Position numbers and translations under genes: made by a program. DNA of 59,201 nucleotides from an uncultured Pseudomonadota bacterium (GTDB taxonomy: Bacteria; Myxococcota_A; UBA796; SXON01). The DNA lies in the NCBI GenBank assembly GCA_903921785.1, contig CAIXRH010000340.1:1-59201 (forward strand). Reading direction: 5' to 3'. Shown piece by piece: positions 48,141-57,299 of this stretch. The notes under the pieces are model-generated. The model made no database searches. It was not told the origin of the DNA and saw only the letters and a list, made by a program, of their open reading frames with translations. Each line of letters begins with the position of its first letter. Position 1 is the first letter of the stretch.

Positions 48141-48146
48141 TAGCTT
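48141..48146 (+). promoter_or_regulatory. Putative -10 (TAGCTT) of lon
   Basis: Fits TAnnnT; implies a leader of about 20 nt that carries the GGAG site 5 nt before ATG 48171. No heat-shock-type element could be confirmed upstream. Confidence 0.35.
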
Positions 48147-48170
48147 CGCCCCAAGACCCATAGGAGCTCC

Positions 48171-50618
48171 ATGGCCTTCGACCCGCCCAGCTACGAACAG
48201 GGCGCCCCTCCGAACCTCCCCGCCGAACTCGATCTGCCGATCCTCGCGATCCGCAACACCGTCATCTTCCCGGTCCTCGCCTTCCCGATCAACGTCGGCC
48301 GCGACAAGTCCCTCGAAGCCGTGGAACGCGCCCTCGCGGGCGACAAGCTGCTCGGCATCGTCGCCCAGCAGGACGCCAAGAACGAAGACCCCGACACGTC
48401 GGAGCTCTACCTCACCGGCACGGTGGTGAAGATCCTCAAGTCGGTGAAGATGCCGGGCAACAAGCTCAACGTCATCATCCAGGGCCTCGCCCGGGTGAAG
48501 ATCGAGCGGTGGACGAACACCTCGCCCACCCTCGCCGCACACGTGCGGGTCTTCCCCGAGTCGCAGGACACCAGCCCCGAGCTGGAGTCGCTGATGGCCA
48601 CGATGCGGGAGCTGGCGCAGAAGATCATCGATCTGAGCCCGCACATCCCGTCGGAAGCGAGCTTCCTCGTCCGCAGCATCGACAATCCGGGCGTGCTCGC
48701 CGACATCGTCGCGAGCAACCTGTCCATCGGCGTGGAGGAGAAGCAGGAGCTGCTCGACACGCTCGACAACAAGGAGCGCATCTCCAAGGTCATCGCGCTC
48801 CTGAACAAGGAGATCCAGGTCCTCGAGCTGAGCAACAAGATCCAGACCGAGGTCAAGGGCGAGATGGACAAGGCTCAGCGGGAGTACTTCCTGCGTGAGC
48901 AGCTCAAGGCGATCCAGAAGGAGCTCGGCGAGACCGACGACCGCCAGGAGGAGTTCGAAGAGCTCAAGAAGAACATCAAGAAGGCGCGGATGCCGAAGGA
49001 CGTGGAGAAGGTCGCCTACAAGGAGCTCAAGCGGATGAGCCGCATGAGCCCCGGCGCGGCCGAGTACACGGTGAGCCGCACCTACATCGACTGGCTGGTG
49101 GAGCTGCCCTGGGCCACCCAGACCGAAGACCTGATGGACGTCAACGAGGCCGCCCGCATCCTCGACGAAGACCACTACGGCCTGGAGAAGGTGAAGCAGC
49201 GCATCCTCGAGTACCTCGCGGTGCGGAAGCTGAAGAAGGACATGAAGGGCCCGATCCTCTGCCTCGTCGGCCCCCCGGGCGTCGGCAAGACCTCGCTCGC
49301 GAAGTCCGTCGCGCGCGCCCTCGGCCGGAAGATGGTGCGCATCTCCCTCGGCGGCGTGCGCGACGAGGCGGAGATCCGCGGGCACCGGCGCACCTACATC
49401 GGGTCGCTACCTGGAAAGGTGATCAAGGGCATCAAGAAGGCGGGGACGAACAATCCGGTCTTCGTGCTCGACGAGATCGACAAGCTCGGCGCCGACTACC
49501 GCGGTGATCCGTCCAGCGCGCTTCTGGAGGTGCTCGACCCCGAGCAGAACGACACCTTCAACGACCACTACCTCGACGTTCCGTTCGACCTCTCGAAGGT
49601 GCTCTTCATCGCCACGGCCAACCTCGCCGATCCCATCCCCGGGCCGCTTCGCGACCGTATGGAGGTGATCGACATCCCCGGCTACACGATGGAGGAGAAG
49701 CTCAAGATCGCGAGGAACTACCTTCTCCCCGAAGCGGTGGAGGAGCACGGGCTCACCAAGGATCAGGTCACCTTCCCCGACGAAGCGCTGAAGTTCCTCA
49801 TCGCCAGCTACACGCGTGAAGCGGGCGTCCGGAGCCTCAAGCGGGAGATCGCGGCGGTGGCGCGGTGGATCGCCAAGGAGGTGGCCTCGAACCGGGTCGG
49901 CGCCGAATTCACGGTGACCGCCGAGAAGATCGAGGAGATCCGTGGGCCGATCCACTTCTTCGCCGAAGTGGCGGGGCGCACCAGCGTTCCGGGCGTGGCC
50001 ACCGGCCTCGCGTGGACCGCCGCGGGTGGCGACATCCTCTTCATCGAAGCCACGAAGATGAAGGGCAAGGGCGGCATCCAGCTCTCCGGCTCGCTCGGCG
50101 ACGTGATGAAGGAGTCCGTGGGCGTGGCGCGCAGCTACATCCGCGCCTCCGCCACCGATCTCGGCATTGATCCCGACGTCTTCGAGAACACCGACATCCA
50201 CGTGCACGTCCCGTCCGGGGCCATCCCCAAGGACGGGCCGAGCGCGGGCGTGACGATGCTCACGGCGATGGTCTCCCTGCTCACCGGCCTCACGGTCGAT
50301 CCCACCGTGGCGATGACCGGCGAAGCGACGCTTCGCGGGGCCGTCCTCCCCGTCGGTGGGATCAAGGAGAAGGTGCTCGCGGCCCATCGCGCGGGCATCC
50401 GCACGGTGCTCTTGCCGGAGAAGTGCAAGAAGGACCTCGTGGAGGTGCCCAAGGAGATCCGCGACGACATGACCTTCCACTTCTGCTCGAAGATGGAGGA
50501 GGTGCTCGGCTTCGCCCTCGGGGCGGAGAACATCGCCGCCCGCAAGGCGGAGGTGTCCGCGGAGCTGGCGCGCCGCGCGGCGAAGCCGGCGAGCGGGCCG
50601 CCGGAAGCGCAAGCCTGA
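48171..50618 (+). CDS. lon: ATP-dependent protease Lon
   Basis: 815-residue LonA protease for misfolded and regulatory proteins. N-terminal LON substrate-recognition domain (about 20-215), coiled coil (about 225-290), AAA+ module with Walker A GPPGVGKT (367-374) and [11 protein letters not shown], then the protease domain with catalytic S691 ([11 protein letters not shown]) and K734. The 43-residue Ser-Lys distance equals that in E. coli Lon. GGAG precedes the ATG. Monocistronic, closed by a strong hairpin. Confidence 0.97.
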   Translation: MAFDPPSYEQGAPPNLPAELDLPILAIRNTVIFPVLAFPINVGRDKSLEAVERALAGDKLLGIVAQQDAKNEDPDTSELYLTGTVVKILKSVKMPGNKLNVIIQGLARVKIERWTNTSPTLAAHVRVFPESQDTSPELESLMATMRELAQKIIDLSPHIPSEASFLVRSIDNPGVLADIVASNLSIGVEEKQELLDTLDNKERISKVIALLNKEIQVLELSNKIQTEVKGEMDKAQREYFLREQLKAIQKELGETDDRQEEFEELKKNIKKARMPKDVEKVAYKELKRMSRMSPGAAEYTVSRTYIDWLVELPWATQTEDLMDVNEAARILDEDHYGLEKVKQRILEYLAVRKLKKDMKGPILCLVGPPGVGKTSLAKSVARALGRKMVRISLGGVRDEAEIRGHRRTYIGSLPGKVIKGIKKAGTNNPVFVLDEIDKLGADYRGDPSSALLEVLDPEQNDTFNDHYLDVPFDLSKVLFIATANLADPIPGPLRDRMEVIDIPGYTMEEKLKIARNYLLPEAVEEHGLTKDQVTFPDEALKFLIASYTREAGVRSLKREIAAVARWIAKEVASNRVGAEFTVTAEKIEEIRGPIHFFAEVAGRTSVPGVATGLAWTAAGGDILFIEATKMKGKGGIQLSGSLGDVMKESVGVARSYIRASATDLGIDPDVFENTDIHVHVPSGAIPKDGPSAGVTMLTAMVSLLTGLTVDPTVAMTGEATLRGAVLPVGGIKEKVLAAHRAGIRTVLLPEKCKKDLVEVPKEIRDDMTFHFCSKMEEVLGFALGAENIAARKAEVSAELARRAAKPASGPPEAQA

Positions 50619-50625
50619 GCGAAGG

Positions 50626-50667
50626 GCGGCCCGGGGGGGAAGAACAACTCTTCCCCTCCCGGGCCGC
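50626..50667. terminator. Long GC-rich hairpin after lon
   Basis: An 18-bp stem with one bulge and a 5-nt ACAAC loop; GCGGCCCGGG on the left, CCCGGGCCGC on the right. Shared by lon (plus) and the convergent small gene (minus). No strong T-tract follows on either strand. Confidence 0.65.
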
Positions 50668-50721
50668 TGGGCTCGGCAACCCAGAGGGAGGCCCGACGGA
50701 CCGGGCCCCGCTCGGCGATTG

Positions 50722-50994
50722 TCAGCGCCCGGGGATCGCGAACTCCACGTTGGTGATCTCATCGTCGTCGTACGCGGCCACCGGGCGGTATGCCGGCGCG
50801 AGCGCCGCCACCGCCTCCCGCGAACGCGCCGGAAGCCCGAGGCTGAACGGGACGATCGCGCTCGCCGGATCGCCCGTCTCTTCCTCATCGAAGGTGACGC
50901 TCGTGCGCAGCCGATCTGCGCCGGCGGCGACGCGGTAGCCGCTGGTAGCGCCCTCCTCACGGAGGGTGAACGCGAAGGTGGAGACGTCGTGCAT
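50722..50994 (-). CDS. Hypothetical 90-residue protein
   Basis: Soluble acidic protein of 90 residues with no signal peptide, Cys or recognised motif; it begins MHDVSTFAFTLREEG and is predicted beta-rich. A plausible promoter and an AGGGTG site before ATG 50992-50994 support expression. Function unknown. Confidence 0.6.
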   Translation of the reverse strand: MHDVSTFAFTLREEGATSGYRVAAGADRLRTSVTFDEEETGDPASAIVPFSLGLPARSREAVAALAPAYRPVAAYDDDEITNVEFAIPGR

Positions 50995-51019
50995 CGGTCA
51001 CCCTGTTGTGGACTTTATG

Positions 51020-51049
51020 AGTATATGCAGAATTGACGCTTATGCGCAA
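51020..51049 (-). promoter_or_regulatory. Promoter of the 90-residue protein gene
   Basis: On the minus strand TTGCGC (51044-51049), 18-nt spacer, TATACT (51020-51025); a strong -10 in an unusually AT-rich patch, with a leader of about 20 nt. Confidence 0.55.
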
Positions 51050-51061
51050 GACCGCGACCCC

Positions 51062-51067
51062 GGTTAG
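51062..51067 (+). promoter_or_regulatory. Putative -10 (GGTTAG) for leaderless DUF1295 start
   Basis: TA 12 nt before ATG 51077; spacer TGCGCGCGG without ribosome binding site. Confidence 0.45.
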
Positions 51068-51076
51068 TGCGCGCGG

Positions 51077-51886
51077 ATGCCCCCCGAGCTCGTCCTCCCG
51101 GCCACCATCGCGGCGGCCGTGGCCACCGCCTGCCTGGTCCTCTCCTGGATCTTCCACGAATATTCCTGGGTCGACCGGACGTGGTCCATCGTCCCGCCGG
51201 TGTACATCGGCACGTTCGCGGCGGGCGCCGGATGGGCCGATCCTCGCCTGAACCTGATGACGATCCTCACGGCGGCGTGGGGCGCGCGCCTGACGTTCAA
51301 CTACGCCCGAAAGGGGGGGTACGCGCCCGGCGGCGAGGACTACCGCTGGTCCATCCTCAAGGCGCGGATGCCCGGCTGGGCCTGGCACCTGTTCAACGTG
51401 TTCTTCATCGCGGGCTACCAGCACTTCCTGCTGTTCCTCCTCGCGTTGCCGGCGTGGCGCGCCGCTCAGCACCCGACGCCCCTGGGCCCCCTCGACGCCG
51501 TGGCCGCGATCGGGTTTGCCGCCCTGCTGGTGGGAGAGACCTGGGCCGACCAGCAACAGTGGACCTTCCATCAGGCCAAGCGCGCGCGCGCGGCCCGCGG
51601 GGAGCCGGTCGGCAAGGGCTTCTGCGACACCGGGATGTGGTCGTGGTCCCGCCACCCCAACTTCTTCTGCGAGCAGGGGCAGTGGTGGATGGTCTACCTG
51701 TTCGCCGTGGCCGCGACGGGCACCTGGATCGACCTGACGATCGTCGGGCCGGCCCTGCTCACCCTGCTCTTCGACGGCTCCGCCCGGTTCACCGAGTCGA
51801 TCACCGCCGCCAAGTACCCGGACTACGCCACCTACCAGAAGCGCGTCTCGCGGATGATGCCGCTCCCCTCCCGCGGGAGCCGTTGA
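51077..51886 (+). CDS. DUF1295 / steroid 5-alpha-reductase-like membrane protein
   Basis: 269 residues, about six to seven membrane helices. Family blocks: EYSWVDRTWSIVPPVY near the N-terminus, GARLTFNYARKGGY, EDYRWSILK and, near the C-terminus, GLWSWSRHPNFF-type sequence (GMWSWSRHPNFFCEQGQWW) with KYPDYATYQKRVS. Members are presumed NAD(P)H-dependent lipid or isoprenoid reductases or methyltransferase relatives; the substrate here is unknown. It ends 20 nt before guaA. Confidence 0.88.
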   Translation: MPPELVLPATIAAAVATACLVLSWIFHEYSWVDRTWSIVPPVYIGTFAAGAGWADPRLNLMTILTAAWGARLTFNYARKGGYAPGGEDYRWSILKARMPGWAWHLFNVFFIAGYQHFLLFLLALPAWRAAQHPTPLGPLDAVAAIGFAALLVGETWADQQQWTFHQAKRARAARGEPVGKGFCDTGMWSWSRHPNFFCEQGQWWMVYLFAVAATGTWIDLTIVGPALLTLLFDGSARFTESITAAKYPDYATYQKRVSRMMPLPSRGSR

Positions 51887-51890
51887 TCCG

Positions 51891-51896
51891 GGTTAG
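51891..51896 (+). promoter_or_regulatory. Putative -10 (GGTTAG) for leaderless guaA start
   Basis: TA 13 nt before ATG 51907; spacer CCGCCCGGCG, no Shine-Dalgarno. It overlaps the tail of the preceding gene's spacer, so guaA may be transcribed independently. Confidence 0.45.
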
Positions 51897-51906
51897 CCGC
51901 CCGGCG

Positions 51907-53424
51907 ATGTCGACCCACCAGCTCGTCCTGATCCTCGACTTCGGCTCCCAGGTCACCCAGCTCATCGCGCGGCGCATCCGCGAGCTGGGCGTGTACTGCG
52001 AGATCCACCCGTGCAACCTGCCGCCCCGTCGGTTCGACGGGTTGGTGGGCATCGTGCTCTCCGGCGGGCCCAGCAGCGTCTACGACGCCGACGCTCCGCC
52101 GTTTCACGACGGGTGGCTCGCGATGGGTGTGCCGGTCCTCGGCATCTGCTACGGCATGCAGCTGCTCACCCAACGCCAGGGTGGCGAGGTGAAGCCCGCG
52201 GGCGCCCGGGAATTCGGACTCGCGCACGTGAAGGTCTCCGGCGGTGCGCTCTTCGCCGGGCTCGGGGAAGACATCCCCGTGTGGATGAGCCACGGCGACC
52301 AGGTGGCGAAGATGCCCGACGGTTTTGTGGGCGTGGCCTCCACCGACACCTGCCCCCTCGCCGCGTTCGAAGACCCGGTCCGGCGGCAATACGGGATCCA
52401 GTTCCACCCCGAGGTCACCCACACCCGGGACGGCGCGGCGATGCTGCGCAACTTCGTCCAGGGGGTGTGCGGGGCCCGGGGCGACTGGTCGATGAAGGGC
52501 TTCGTGGACGAGCAGGTGGAGCGCATCCGCGCCCAGGTGGGCGACGGCGAGGTGATCTGCGCGCTCTCCGGCGGGGTGGACAGCTCCGTCACCGCCGCGA
52601 TCCTCCACAAGGCCATCGGCAAGCAGCTGCACTGCATCTTCGTGGACAACGGCCTGCTCCGCAAGGGCGAACGCGAGGCGGTCCGCGCCGAATTCCAGGA
52701 CTTCGACCTCACCGTGATCGACGCCGAAGCGCGCTTCCTCAACGCCCTGTCCGGGGTGACCGAGCCCGAGCGGAAGCGGAAGATCATCGGCGAGACCTTC
52801 ATCCGCATCTTCGAAGAGCAGGCTCGCCGGTTCACCAAGGCGCACTGGCTCGCCCAGGGCACGCTCTACCCGGACGTGATCGAGTCCGTGAGCTTCCGTG
52901 GCCCGAGCGCCACCATCAAGTCCCACCACAACGTGGGCGGGCTCCCGCCCGACATGAAGATGGAGCTCGTGGAGCCGCTGCGCGAGCTGTTCAAGGACGA
53001 GGTGCGGCAGCTCGGTCGTGAGCTCGGCCTCAGCGACGGCCGGGTGGATCGCCAGCCCTTCCCCGGCCCGGGCCTCGCGGTGCGCTGCCTCGGCGACCTC
53101 ACCCCGCAGCGGCTGTTCGTGCTCCGCGAAGCCGACGCGATCGTGCAGGCGGAGCTCGAACCGCTGAACCTCGGTCTCTGGCAGGGCTTCGCGGTGCTCC
53201 TCCCCGTCCGCAGCGTGGGCGTGATGGGCGACGCCCGCACCTACGAAGAGGTCTGCGCGGTCCGCTGCGTGCACAGCACCGACGGGATGACCGCGCACGT
53301 GGCCGACATCCCGATGAGCGTGCTCACCCGCATCGCGAGCCGGATCATCAACGAGGTCCGCGGGATCAACCGGGTGGTGTACGACGTCTCCACCAAGCCG
53401 CCCGCCACCATCGAGTGGGAGTGA
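51907..53424 (+). CDS. guaA: GMP synthase (glutamine-hydrolysing)
   Basis: 505-residue enzyme converting XMP to GMP with glutamine and ATP. Class I amidotransferase domain with C81 (GICYGMQ), H167 and E169 (FHPEV); ATP pyrophosphatase domain with P-loop SGGVDSS (221-227); C-terminal dimerisation domain with FPGPGLAVR and the terminal KPPATIEWE. Full length. The next gene begins 8 nt after its stop. Confidence 0.97.
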   Translation: MSTHQLVLILDFGSQVTQLIARRIRELGVYCEIHPCNLPPRRFDGLVGIVLSGGPSSVYDADAPPFHDGWLAMGVPVLGICYGMQLLTQRQGGEVKPAGAREFGLAHVKVSGGALFAGLGEDIPVWMSHGDQVAKMPDGFVGVASTDTCPLAAFEDPVRRQYGIQFHPEVTHTRDGAAMLRNFVQGVCGARGDWSMKGFVDEQVERIRAQVGDGEVICALSGGVDSSVTAAILHKAIGKQLHCIFVDNGLLRKGEREAVRAEFQDFDLTVIDAEARFLNALSGVTEPERKRKIIGETFIRIFEEQARRFTKAHWLAQGTLYPDVIESVSFRGPSATIKSHHNVGGLPPDMKMELVEPLRELFKDEVRQLGRELGLSDGRVDRQPFPGPGLAVRCLGDLTPQRLFVLREADAIVQAELEPLNLGLWQGFAVLLPVRSVGVMGDARTYEEVCAVRCVHSTDGMTAHVADIPMSVLTRIASRIINEVRGINRVVYDVSTKPPATIEWE

Positions 53425-53431
53425 GCCGAGG

Positions 53432-54841
53432 ATGGCGGCCACACCCTCGGGGTGGCGCGCGTACGGACCCGGCGTAGCGGGGCTCGGCTTCGCCGTGCTC
53501 GCCGCGCCGTCATTGGCGTGGCACCAGGGGGTGATCGCCGGAGTCGGCGGACTCCTCGCCCTCTTTCTCCCCCTCCCCTGGGCCCGGTTGCCGCTGGCGA
53601 TCGGCCTCGCCGCCGCCGCCCTCCCCGCCGAACCCAAGGTGCGCGTCGCCGCGGCGATCGGCGCGCTCGCGCTGCACGGGCTGGGCCGCCTCGCCGACGC
53701 CGACCCGCTCGGCGCCGTCGACCCCGCCCGGTTCGCCGCCGACGCCCGCCTCCGACGCACCCTTCGTGCAGCCGGTGCGCTCGCGGTGACCGCAGGCATG
53801 GTCCTCGCCGCCAAACAGCACGTGGCCGCGCGGGCGCTCGCCGCGGCGGAGGGCGCGAGCGGGAACGCGCTGGCGCTCGGCCTCGCCGCGGGCGCCGGGC
53901 TCCTCGCCGCCGCCGCCCTGCCTTTCCCCTCCCCTGCGCGTCCGCGGGAGGGTTACCGCGGGGTGTCCGTCCACGCTGGGGGCGACCAACCGGCGGCGGC
54001 GGAGCGACTCCGCGCCGCGCTGACCGGCCCCAGCCCGCTCGCGGTGGCGCTCTTGCTCGTGGGCGTCGCGGCGGGGGCGCGCCTCGCGCGGCTCGGCACG
54101 CTCCCTGGGCCCACACGCCTCGTCGCCGCCCAGGAGATCGGCGCGGTGAACCTCGTGTACGCCGACGTGCTCGCCGCCGCGTCGAGCCCGAAGGACCCCA
54201 CCACGCTCCTCGCCCTGGTCGAGGCGGCGCCCGACCGGGACGAAGCGGCGCTCGCGCTCGGCTGGGAAGCGGCGCTGAAGGTCGGATGGCGGCCGGCGCG
54301 GGCGGAGGGCGTGGCCCTCCCCGTGGCGCGCGCCTTGGAAGCCGGAGGACGCGGCGGGGAGGCGCTCCGATTGCTCGCCCGACACCCGCGAGAGGGCGAG
54401 GTGGACGGGCTGCGGGCGCTCTTCGAGCGCACCCAGGGGGTGCCGGTGGGCTGGAAGGGCGGGGTCCTCGGGACGAACACGCCGCCCGGTGGCCGCACCG
54501 AACTGCTCGACGCGCCGCTCGAGTTCACCCATGACGACGCACGAACCCTGGAGATCACCGCCCCGGTGGCGCTGGGTGTGGACTCGGCCCTGACCCTCGA
54601 CTGCGACGGGACGGCGTTCGAGGGGCCGCCCGTGCTCGAGCTGCAATGGGACGCCGGCGCCGTGCAGCGGGTGGAGTGCCCGGCGCGCGGCTGGGGCGAA
54701 GCGCTCGATCTTGCGGCGGGGCCACACCGCCTCCGCGTGGCGTTCGTGAACGACGCAGCGGGCCCCGATGGCGACCGGAACCTGCGCGTGAGCCGCCTGG
54801 CCGTCGTGCCCGCGGAGGACGTGTTCGGGGCCCCTCCGTAG
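53432..54841 (+). CDS. Hypothetical membrane protein with periplasmic domain
   Basis: 469 residues. About five hydrophobic helices (about 14-35, 42-62, 64-84, 113-130, 142-165), one more near 200-220, then a soluble part of about 245 residues, helical first (LALVEAAPDRDEAALALGWEAALK; TPR-like) and beta-rich at the end (LTLDCDGTAFEGPPVLELQW). No catalytic motif or family recognised. It starts 8 nt after guaA and is probably co-transcribed. Confidence 0.62.
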   Translation: MAATPSGWRAYGPGVAGLGFAVLAAPSLAWHQGVIAGVGGLLALFLPLPWARLPLAIGLAAAALPAEPKVRVAAAIGALALHGLGRLADADPLGAVDPARFAADARLRRTLRAAGALAVTAGMVLAAKQHVAARALAAAEGASGNALALGLAAGAGLLAAAALPFPSPARPREGYRGVSVHAGGDQPAAAERLRAALTGPSPLAVALLLVGVAAGARLARLGTLPGPTRLVAAQEIGAVNLVYADVLAAASSPKDPTTLLALVEAAPDRDEAALALGWEAALKVGWRPARAEGVALPVARALEAGGRGGEALRLLARHPREGEVDGLRALFERTQGVPVGWKGGVLGTNTPPGGRTELLDAPLEFTHDDARTLEITAPVALGVDSALTLDCDGTAFEGPPVLELQWDAGAVQRVECPARGWGEALDLAAGPHRLRVAFVNDAAGPDGDRNLRVSRLAVVPAEDVFGAPP

Positions 54842-54956
54842 CGACGCGCCGTGCTGCGTTCGGAGGCCGCGGAAGCTGTCCACCGCGGAACAGACGTGCT
54901 ATTAGTCGGCTCCCTCCGCGCGACCTTCCCCGGTCGCCCGCCTCCCCGGCCACTGC

Positions 54957-57296
54957 ATGGAACTGACCCCGACTCCCCTGCCGCTCGCAGAGGCCGCGCG
55001 ACGCCGCTACCTCAGCTACGCGCTCTCCGTCATCAAGTCCCGCGCGCTGCCCGACGTACGCGATGGGCTCAAGCCGGTGCACCGGCGCATCCTCTACGCG
55101 ATGTTCCACGACCAGAAGCTCACGCCGGAGTCGCGCTACAAGAAGTGCGCGGCGATCGTCGGGGATGTGCTGGGGAAGTACCACCCGCACGGCGACAGCT
55201 CGGTGTACGAAGCGCTGGTACGGATGGCACAGCCGTTCTCGCTGCTGCACACGCTGGTGGATGGCCAGGGCAACTTCGGCAGTATTGACGGGGATAATGC
55301 CGCAGCCTACCGGTATACCGAGGCCAAGCTCACCCCGATCGCGGTGGAGCTGCTCGCGGAGCTCAAGCAGAACACCGTCGACACCCGGAAGACCTACGAC
55401 GGGCAGAACAACGAACCGGTGGTGCTCCCGGCTCAATTCCCGAACCTGCTGGTGAACGGGAGCGAGGGTATCGCGGTGGGCATGGCCACCTCCATCCCCC
55501 CGCACAACCTCCGGGAGGTGATCGACGCCTGCGTGATCCTCTTGGACACGCCCGACGCCCCGATCTCCGCGCTCACCAAGAAGGTGAAGGGGCCGGACCT
55601 GCCCACCGGCGGCGAGATCATCACCCCGGTGGACGAGCTCCGGCAGATCTACGAGCTCGGCAACGGCGCCGTGAAGGTACGATCCACCTGGGAGCTGGAG
55701 CAGAAGGCCCGCAAACACTTCGTGATCGTCACCAGCGTGCCGTACGGGGTGAACAAGGCGAAGGTGGTCGAGGAGATCGGCGAGCTCATCAGCCAGAAGA
55801 AGATCCCGCAGCTCGTCGATGTGCGCGACGAGAGCACCGACGTGGTGCGCGTGGTGCTGGAGCTCCGCCAGCAGGGCGACGAGAACGCGGCGATGGCCTT
55901 CCTCTTCAAGCACACCCGGCTCGAAGAGACCATCCACGTCAACATGACGGCGTTGGTCCCCACCAACAACCCGGACGCCGCCGCCCCCGAGAAGCTGGAC
56001 CTCAAGCGGATGTTGCAGCTCTGGCTGGACTTCCGCATCGAGACGGTGCGCCGGCGGATCGAGTACGAGCTCGGTCGGCTGCGCGAGCGCATCCACATCC
56101 TCGAAGGCTTCGCGAAGATTTTCGACTGCCTCGATGAAGCGATCAAGATCATCCGCGCCTCCGAGGGCCGTCGGGACGCCGCGGAGAAGCTCATGCTCCG
56201 CTTCGACCTCGACGACGTCCAAGCTGACGCCATCCTGGAGTTGAAGCTCTACCGCCTCGCGAAGCTGGAGATCCTGGTCATCCAGGAGGAGCTCGGCGAG
56301 AAGCGGGCCGAAGCCGAGCGCCTCGCGGCGATCGTCGGCAGCCGACAAGCGCTGCGAGACCTCGTGAAGGAGGAGCTCGGCAACATCCGTCAGCAGTACG
56401 GGCAGGCCCGGCGTACCCGCATCGGCGGGGAGACCCCCGTGGTCGTCTACGAAGAAGACGCGTACGTCGTGGCCGAAGACGCCGTCGTCGTCGTCACGCG
56501 GGATGGATGGGTGAAGCGCCAGGGAACGATCACCGGCGTGGAGAAGGTCCGCGTGCGCGAAGGCGACAGCATCGGCTGGGCGTTCCGCACGTCCACCCGC
56601 CACACGGTCACGCTGTTCACCACCCACGGCAGCGCCTACTCCACGCGGGTCGATGCGCTCCCTGCCACCACCGGCTACGGCGAGCCGATCCAGAAGTTCT
56701 TCGCCTTCGCCGACGGGGAGAAGGTGGTCGGGGTGATCTCGCACGACCCCCGGAACCTCCCCGCGCTGCCCCCTCCCCCGGCCCAGGCGTCGCTCCTCCC
56801 CTCCGAGGACCCGCCGCCGCCGTACTTCGTCGCCGTGTCCAAAAACGGGAAGATCGTGCGGCTGCCGGTGGCGATGGTCGCCGAGCCGTCGAACAAGAAC
56901 GGGCGCACGGTGATGCGGCTCGACCCGGCGCCCGACGCCGTGCTCGCCGCCTACGTGAGCGATGGCGAAGAGTCGGTGTGCCTCGCGAGCACCCAGGGCA
57001 ACGTGCTGGCCTTCCCGGTGGGCGAGGTGCCGGTGCTCAAGGGCGCGGGCAAGGGCGTGATGGCGATCAAGCTCCGCGACGACGACACGACGTTCGCCTA
57101 CGAGCTGCACCGCGACAAAGGCACGGGGCCGGCGGTGCTCACGCAGCTCGGCCGCGAGGAGGTCGTCACCGCCAAGAAGTACGGTGGTGCGCGCGCCGAC
57201 CGCGGCGCCCAGCTCTTCCGCCGCGGCTACTTCGCGATGTGGAAACGACTGCCGGAGATCGCGCTGGGCAAGCCCGCGGGCGAAGGGGAGGCGTAG
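54957..57296 (+). CDS. parC: DNA topoisomerase IV subunit A (ParC/GyrA family)
   Basis: 779-residue type IIA topoisomerase breakage-reunion subunit. Winged-helix with catalytic Y120 ([11 protein letters not shown]), QRDR block [19 protein letters not shown] (S81/S82 and E85 as in susceptible enzymes), a long coiled-coil arm, and a C-terminal beta-pinwheel region (about 500-779). I see no GyrA-box (QRRGGKG), and the partner parE follows 4 nt later, both favouring topoisomerase IV over gyrase. It decatenates daughter chromosomes. TATTAG at 54900 may be the -10 of a longer-leader promoter. Confidence 0.92.
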   Translation: MELTPTPLPLAEAARRRYLSYALSVIKSRALPDVRDGLKPVHRRILYAMFHDQKLTPESRYKKCAAIVGDVLGKYHPHGDSSVYEALVRMAQPFSLLHTLVDGQGNFGSIDGDNAAAYRYTEAKLTPIAVELLAELKQNTVDTRKTYDGQNNEPVVLPAQFPNLLVNGSEGIAVGMATSIPPHNLREVIDACVILLDTPDAPISALTKKVKGPDLPTGGEIITPVDELRQIYELGNGAVKVRSTWELEQKARKHFVIVTSVPYGVNKAKVVEEIGELISQKKIPQLVDVRDESTDVVRVVLELRQQGDENAAMAFLFKHTRLEETIHVNMTALVPTNNPDAAAPEKLDLKRMLQLWLDFRIETVRRRIEYELGRLRERIHILEGFAKIFDCLDEAIKIIRASEGRRDAAEKLMLRFDLDDVQADAILELKLYRLAKLEILVIQEELGEKRAEAERLAAIVGSRQALRDLVKEELGNIRQQYGQARRTRIGGETPVVVYEEDAYVVAEDAVVVVTRDGWVKRQGTITGVEKVRVREGDSIGWAFRTSTRHTVTLFTTHGSAYSTRVDALPATTGYGEPIQKFFAFADGEKVVGVISHDPRNLPALPPPPAQASLLPSEDPPPPYFVAVSKNGKIVRLPVAMVAEPSNKNGRTVMRLDPAPDAVLAAYVSDGEESVCLASTQGNVLAFPVGEVPVLKGAGKGVMAIKLRDDDTTFAYELHRDKGTGPAVLTQLGREEVVTAKKYGGARADRGAQLFRRGYFAMWKRLPEIALGKPAGEGEA

Positions 57297-57299
57297 GCC

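Noticed and set aside
50626-50667. Classical Rho-independent terminator with U-tract after lon
   Set aside because: The stem is very strong but no run of T follows on either strand, so I list it only as a terminator-like hairpin.
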